Positions 59,599 through 64,000 of a stretch of 64,000 nt of DNA are shown one piece after another; the first letter of the stretch is position 1, and each line of letters starts with the position of its first letter. The DNA is taken from the NCBI GenBank assembly GCA_964563155.1, contig CAZLVL010000007.1, positions 1 to 64,000 of the forward strand, written 5' to 3'. Position numbers and translations under genes: made by a program. This DNA is from DUPQ01 sp964563155. Lineage in GTDB: Bacteria > Bacillota > Clostridia > DUPQ01. A model generated the notes under the pieces. It had not been told where the DNA came from. It ran no database searches and saw nothing but the letters and a program-made list of their open reading frames with translations.

Positions 59599-62424
59599 TT
59601 AGTCTTCCAACTCAATCAAAAGACTCACAGTATTATATGCTTCAACTTCTAGGCTAAAGGTTTTTTCTTTAATGGTTATAGGGCTGGTATATGAAGGATA
59701 AGCATCTTTTTCATCTGGCTTAACCATTTTAATAGACTTAATATCCTTAGTAAATTTAGCCTCAAACCTACTTCTGTTGCCATTACTTTCATAAAGTCTT
59801 AAGATTAAAGCCTTGTCATTATCCTCAGCTAGTTTTAAGGCTGAAATCACACAGCTTGTGTCTTGGTTAATCTCTACTAAGCTTTGAGTTAGGGGAAGGT
59901 GTCCTTTTTCTGGTCTTACAGAAATCGTGCTTAAAGGATGTGATATGGTGCTAGCTTCATCTATTAGTTTTTTGTTGTTATTTTGGTCAGCTGTTAAACT
60001 TAAAGCAAATTTCACCTTATGCATATGAATTTCAGGATGAGGATCTGGCTCATAGGTGCCTCTAATAAGGGTGAGGGCAATAGAGTTCTTATAGGTTCTG
60101 TAGCCATACTTTGAATCACTGTAAAGCATTAGAGATTTTTCATTTAAGTTATCATTGTTAGCTAAAACAAAGCCGGTTGAGGGCCTATCATCATTGGCCT
60201 CTTCTCTTTCTAAAACACCTAGGGGAACCTGATATTTATATGTCTTTGTAGAGTAGTTAAAAGGAAGGATAAAGTTAAGTTGGGGTACTCTATCTCCTCT
60301 TATACCAAACTCCTTCCAATCACAAACTAGGTCATAGACTAAAGAATTTGAGTGTTTGTCTAAATATATAGTTACCTTTATTTGGGAGTTTCTAAAATCA
60401 CAGGTATAGGTTAAACTTTGCCTGATTAAATTGGGTCCAGCCTCGTAGTCAACAAGTTTAGCATTTTTACTTAAATTCTCAATATTTATATACTTACTTA
60501 CAATCCAAGAGGTCCTTCTTCTAATGGTAGCCTCTTCAATTAATCTAAAGGTTCCAGGTCCAGCTTCCTTTGAGATAAAGTCCTTGTTGGTCTTTTTATC
60601 TACAAGAGACTCTAAAGAAAAGTCTACTGGTGAAAAACTAGCTTTTATGCTCTTGTTTTCTAGAACAAAGCTAGCAGGTATGGACATTCTTTCAAAGACA
60701 TAGTTTTCATACTCAATAACCTGGTCTCTTACAGATTTTAAGATATATGTACTATAGCCCATGGCAGGTACATCCACATCAAAAAGTATCTTGTAATGGA
60801 ATTGTACATCCCAGCCTTGGTAAGGCTCTTTAGTTACTAACTGATGAGATATTTCTTTCATTGTATGGTCATAGACCTTTATGGATTTCAAGTCATATTC
60901 CCAGTTCCATAGCTCAATCTCACAAACTTCTTTTCTATCAAAAAAGCTGGGATTAAAGACAGTAAAGATTCTGGTGGGACCTCTTCCTCTACAAATTTGG
61001 CTAACCTTAAAGTCCATTACTCCAGAGCCTGTACCAGCTCCCTCTGATGTGGTTAAGGCCTCTTCATCTTTTGCCAATACATAGTCTTTTAGGTCTAGGT
61101 TGGCAGCAATCTTATTCATAGCCATATTTCTATATACATTTCCTGCAGCAAAGGCTGTATGGTATTCTCCTAAAGCATGCTCTATGGTTTCAGAGCTACC
61201 TGTTCCAGGTAGGATATCATGGAATTGATTAAAGAGAACTCTTTGCCAGGCATCTTCAAATATGTGGTAAGGGTAGACCATGTAATTGTCTATAGAGGCT
61301 AAAGAGCTTAAGGCTTCTGCTTCATATAATAGGGATTCTGAGAACTTATTGCCTTTTTTAATCTTAGATTGACTGGTATAGCAACCAGTAAAGATAAAGT
61401 TTAGTTCGTGGTCCACTGTAGGTAGGGTAGATGAGATTTTTTCTAATGTTGCAAAAAACTCCCTATAGGAAGAAAACTTAATGTTAGGCCATAGGGGCCA
61501 GGTTTGCATGTCTAAAAGTCTTTCTATATCTCTTCTGGAAGGTCCACCTCCGTGGTCTCCCACACCATAGACATAAAGCATAGAATCTGTCTTTACCTTG
61601 TGGGTAAAAGCAGGGATTTTTAGTGCAGGTTCTGTGGTAACCCTAGAATTATAGTAGGAGGCATCGTTGTAAACAAGTATGCTTTTTCCAGATGGAGCCA
61701 TCCATTTATATGCCATATGTTGGGTAAAACCCCTGGTATGATAATAGTATTTAACTCCAGTTTGGCTTAATATTTCAGGAACAAAGCCAGAGTGGCCAAA
61801 GGTGTCTGGTTCATAGTCCATATCAAAAAAGTCATAGTCTAAATCAAAAAGTTCTGAAAGATATTTTTTTGCATATAGTAGTTGTCTAACATGGCTTTCT
61901 GAGCCTGCCAAGTTTTTATCTCCTTCTACCCAAGTAGTAGCTGTTACTTCCCATCTGCCTTCTTTTACATACTTTTTAATCTCTTCTAGCATTTTGGGGT
62001 CATACTTTTCTACCATCTGGTATACAGAGGCTTGAGATTGAGAAAACCTGAACTCTGGATACTCCTTTAAAAGGTTTAGCATAGTCTTAAAGGTATCTAA
62101 AACAACCATAACTGTTTCATCATACCTCCATTGCCAGTTCATATCTATATGGGCATGAGCAATACACATAAGAGTATATTTTTTCAGTTCACCCCTTATA
62201 GATTCCAGGCTCTTTTCACATTCTAAAGCAACATCTTTACTTATCATTCCTTCTTCTTTTTGTTTGTCTAGTAAGAAGTCTATTGCCTTATCCAAAATAT
62301 CCTTTATTCCTACCTGGTGGTAGTATTCTATGCCATAAGCAAATTCTACTTGAGAGACAATTCTGTCTGTCCAGTATCCCTTTTCTTTTAAGGCTGTAAG
62401 GTCTTTTAATTTAGAAAAATTCAT
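59599..62424 (-). CDS. Alpha-mannosidase, GH38
   Basis: A 941-residue retaining glycosidase that cleaves alpha-mannosides. Zinc ligands His92 and Asp94 lie in IAHAHIDMNWQWR. The nucleophile is Asp207 in YEPDTFGHSGF. GVGDHGGGPSRRD contains another expected histidine. The long C-terminal beta region is normal for GH38. I start at 62424 (MNFSKLKDL), because the promoter at 62466-62494 places the transcript start next to an upstream TTG at 62460, which would leave no ribosome site; AAGGAA and GGAGGG lie before the ATG. No signal peptide, so it works on imported glycans. Confidence 0.9.
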   Translation of the reverse strand: MNFSKLKDLTALKEKGYWTDRIVSQVEFAYGIEYYHQVGIKDILDKAIDFLLDKQKEEGMISKDVALECEKSLESIRGELKKYTLMCIAHAHIDMNWQWRYDETVMVVLDTFKTMLNLLKEYPEFRFSQSQASVYQMVEKYDPKMLEEIKKYVKEGRWEVTATTWVEGDKNLAGSESHVRQLLYAKKYLSELFDLDYDFFDMDYEPDTFGHSGFVPEILSQTGVKYYYHTRGFTQHMAYKWMAPSGKSILVYNDASYYNSRVTTEPALKIPAFTHKVKTDSMLYVYGVGDHGGGPSRRDIERLLDMQTWPLWPNIKFSSYREFFATLEKISSTLPTVDHELNFIFTGCYTSQSKIKKGNKFSESLLYEAEALSSLASIDNYMVYPYHIFEDAWQRVLFNQFHDILPGTGSSETIEHALGEYHTAFAAGNVYRNMAMNKIAANLDLKDYVLAKDEEALTTSEGAGTGSGVMDFKVSQICRGRGPTRIFTVFNPSFFDRKEVCEIELWNWEYDLKSIKVYDHTMKEISHQLVTKEPYQGWDVQFHYKILFDVDVPAMGYSTYILKSVRDQVIEYENYVFERMSIPASFVLENKSIKASFSPVDFSLESLVDKKTNKDFISKEAGPGTFRLIEEATIRRRTSWIVSKYINIENLSKNAKLVDYEAGPNLIRQSLTYTCDFRNSQIKVTIYLDKHSNSLVYDLVCDWKEFGIRGDRVPQLNFILPFNYSTKTYKYQVPLGVLEREEANDDRPSTGFVLANNDNLNEKSLMLYSDSKYGYRTYKNSIALTLIRGTYEPDPHPEIHMHKVKFALSLTADQNNNKKLIDEASTISHPLSTISVRPEKGHLPLTQSLVEINQDTSCVISALKLAEDNDKALILRLYESNGNRSRFEAKFTKDIKSIKMVKPDEKDAYPSYTSPITIKEKTFSLEVEAYNTVSLLIELED

Positions 62425-62465
62425 TTCCTTTTTTGCCCTCCATAAATTTTTTTCATGCAAGTATA

Positions 62466-62494
62466 ATTATATAGTAATCCTAAGATGGTCTCAA
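62466..62494 (-). promoter_or_regulatory. Promoter of the GH38 gene
   Basis: On the minus strand TTGAGA (62489-62494) and TATAAT (62466-62471), spacing 17. Confidence 0.7.
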
Positions 62495-62553
62495 GAAGAA
62501 TGGTAAGGAAAGTTCTTGGAAAAAGAATGAGAAAAAAGAAGATATGAATAATG

Positions 62554-62579
62554 AAAAAGGTCCATATAGGACCTTTTTT
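62554..62579 (-). terminator. Terminator after the ADP-ribosylglycohydrolase gene
   Basis: GGTCC/GGACC stem with a 5-base loop and A5/T6 arms, able to work in both directions. It closes the minus-strand gene ending at 62642. Confidence 0.75.
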
Positions 62580-62641
62580 ATAAATACAACTCAAATCTTC
62601 ATTATCAAACTATATTAATATTTTGTATATATATACCACTA

Positions 62642-64000
62642 CTACAACTTATTCTTGTAATGCTCTGAATAGAGGTTAATGTGCTCCATGGTCTTGTCCA
62701 CTAGGTAATCAACACTAACAGTACCCATGCCAAAAATGGAGGTATCTAATTTATTGTTTATGGGTTTTTGCCATTCTTCTGATATGGCCCTTATTCCTTT
62801 TTGCATACCGATTATGGAGCCCACAGTAGCACCATTACAGTCTGTATCAAAACCAGCTTGGACAGACATGCATATGGACTTGGCAAAATCACCCTTACCA
62901 TAAAGTAATGAGGCTACAACTATTAAGGTGTTAGATATGGCATGACACCAGTGGTGTTGAAGAAATTCATCATATTTTTTATGTATTCGAATAAAACAAT
63001 CATCTTGACTCATATTATTATCAAAGTTATTAATTATCTCCATAACTTCTTTGTATGTCCTACTAGTTGTGGGTATATGGTTAAGACCATAGAGAATAGC
63101 ATCTTTAATATCTTTGTAATATGGGGCCACACTAATAATTGCACTTATGAGCATGGAGGTATAGATACCATTTTTAACATGGGAAAGACTGGCATCTTTC
63201 CAGGCCATAAGGGCTGCTTTTTTAGGGTCACCTGGATTTATGTAGCCATAATAGTCTATTCTAATTTGGGCTCCAATCCATTCTCTAAAGGGGTTTTTGT
63301 ATTGAGCTGTTTGTGGGGGTAAAAAGCCTTTAATAATGTTTAAATATGCCACTCTTTCAGCTGTACAATAGGCGCTCTTAGGTTGAAGGTCCAACCAAGA
63401 TTTGGCCACATTTTCTCCAGAAAATTCATCCCCATACTTATCTAAGATAACAGAGGAAAGCACTGTATAGTTGGTGTCATCATCAGAGGGTGCATTTTTT
63501 ATAGCATCAGCAAAGGCCCTGTTTCTTAAATTAAAAGAGTACTTGTCATAAATCTCTTCTGTCATATCTGCCTTTTCTATGTATCTATGCATAGGAAAGT
63601 TGTTGGTTTCTTTTAAAAGGGGAATTAGTTCATCTGTTCTAATGCCTTCTACTGGTTTTCCTAAAAGACAGCCTGCAATCCTTCCCATCCATGCTCCTTC
63701 TATAGATTCTTGAAGTGATTTTGGAGAAAGAATTTTAAAGGGTATTTCCTTATCGGGTTTACTCAAACTATATATGGCTTCTAAGTTGTCTGGTTCATTA
63801 AAAGGATAGTTTTCAACTTGAGGACAGTTGCCTATCATTTCAAAAACAGTGTCAGCAAGTTTTTCCTTGTAATTGCTGGTTTCTAGCATATGAATGCTTT
63901 CCATAAGCTGCTTTAATTTTGTTACATCAATACCTTGGTCTATACACTGAACATACTCTACCATTAATTGAGAAGAATAGAGCTCCCACCAGTGTAGGGC
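62642..64000 (-). CDS. ADP-ribosylglycohydrolase-family protein (partial, runs off the window)
   Basis: A DraG-like metal-dependent hydrolase. An internal ATG at 63964 exists, but the frame stays open to the window edge (ALHWWELYSSQL precedes it), so the true start lies outside and the window holds at least 452 residues. Motifs are GRIAGCLLGKPVEG, DDDTNYTV and AGFDTDCNGATVGSIIG, which bind the two metals in this family. Large members of this family often occur among glycan-degrading genes, and this one precedes the GH38 gene on the same strand. The substrate may be an ADP-ribosyl group or a nucleoside-like glycoside; not decided here. Confidence 0.83.
   Translation of the reverse strand, partial: ALHWWELYSSQLMVEYVQCIDQGIDVTKLKQLMESIHMLETSNYKEKLADTVFEMIGNCPQVENYPFNEPDNLEAIYSLSKPDKEIPFKILSPKSLQESIEGAWMGRIAGCLLGKPVEGIRTDELIPLLKETNNFPMHRYIEKADMTEEIYDKYSFNLRNRAFADAIKNAPSDDDTNYTVLSSVILDKYGDEFSGENVAKSWLDLQPKSAYCTAERVAYLNIIKGFLPPQTAQYKNPFREWIGAQIRIDYYGYINPGDPKKAALMAWKDASLSHVKNGIYTSMLISAIISVAPYYKDIKDAILYGLNHIPTTSRTYKEVMEIINNFDNNMSQDDCFIRIHKKYDEFLQHHWCHAISNTLIVVASLLYGKGDFAKSICMSVQAGFDTDCNGATVGSIIGMQKGIRAISEEWQKPINNKLDTSIFGMGTVSVDYLVDKTMEHINLYSEHYKNKL

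Overview
The window is a 64-kb stretch of chromosome from an AT-rich, low-GC Gram-positive anaerobe, most likely a fermentative member of the Clostridia. Supporting signs are AGA/AGG as the usual arginine codons, strong AGGAGG-type ribosome sites, Rex-controlled AdhE, two [FeFe]-hydrogenase-type proteins, an FchA/FolD pair for C1-tetrahydrofolate, a two-domain HTH/cupin regulator ahead of potABCD, and several lipoproteins. I cannot name the genus. There are no rRNA genes, CRISPR arrays, transposases or integrases; there is one tRNA (Val, anticodon GAC).

Layout. 0.3-3.2 kb (minus): a three-gene ABC importer of the TrpXYZ/ABC_sub_bind type. 3.3-4.5 kb (minus): tRNA-Val and a glycerate kinase. 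5.0-6.2 kb: an AAA_14/DUF4143 ATPase with foreign-looking codon use, preceded by AT-rich repeats. 6.3-9.5 kb: an aldo/keto reductase and a GH78-like glycosidase. 9.5-12.5 kb: a cold-shock protein, fchA, folD and a LysR regulator. 12.5-23.9 kb: a redox region with rex under a perfect Rex operator, adhE, a small APH-fold kinase, a 2Fe-2S ferredoxin, a sensory PAS-containing [FeFe]-hydrogenase homologue, a SpoIIE-type phosphatase and a probable catalytic [FeFe]-hydrogenase, followed by a rhodanese lipoprotein and a flavin disulfide reductase. 24.0-30.1 kb: a metal exporter with an operator-like palindrome, a 24-unit WG-repeat surface protein and an ABC-2 exporter. 30.2-34.4 kb: a MATE pump, an MFS carrier and a GH20 hexosaminidase.

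34.5-38.2 kb carries gnd, a UxuB-type SDR and a LarA-family nickel-pincer epimerase in one run. The LarA-type protein keeps the residues that hold the NPN cofactor in lactate racemase, with identical spacing. The trio suggests a route fructuronate - mannonate - gluconate - 6-phosphogluconate - ribulose-5-phosphate. This is the most interesting metabolic inference in the window. 38.4-43.6 kb: a lipoprotein gene broken by an in-frame TGA, then an XRE/cupin regulator with potABCD. 43.7-46.0 kb: an MreB homologue overlapping a sorbitol/sorbose-phosphate-type dehydrogenase. 46.2-53.7 kb: small membrane and lipoprotein genes, UMF1 and MntP transporters, an MBL-fold protein, a cyclase, a Gfo/Idh/MocA oxidoreductase and a YgjP-like metallopeptidase. 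53.7-64.0 kb: a DHHW protein and a glycan-degradation block (heparinase-like lyase, sialidase-like protein, GH38 mannosidase, ADP-ribosylglycohydrolase-family protein running off the window).

Regulation visible in the sequence includes a nested terminator/promoter/Rex operator ahead of rex, palindromes over the promoters of csp and the metal exporter, a promoter whose -10 contains the upstream gene's stop codon (tRNA-Val), and a promoter placed so that the MATE transcript should be leaderless. All family assignments come from motifs read by eye; no database search was run.
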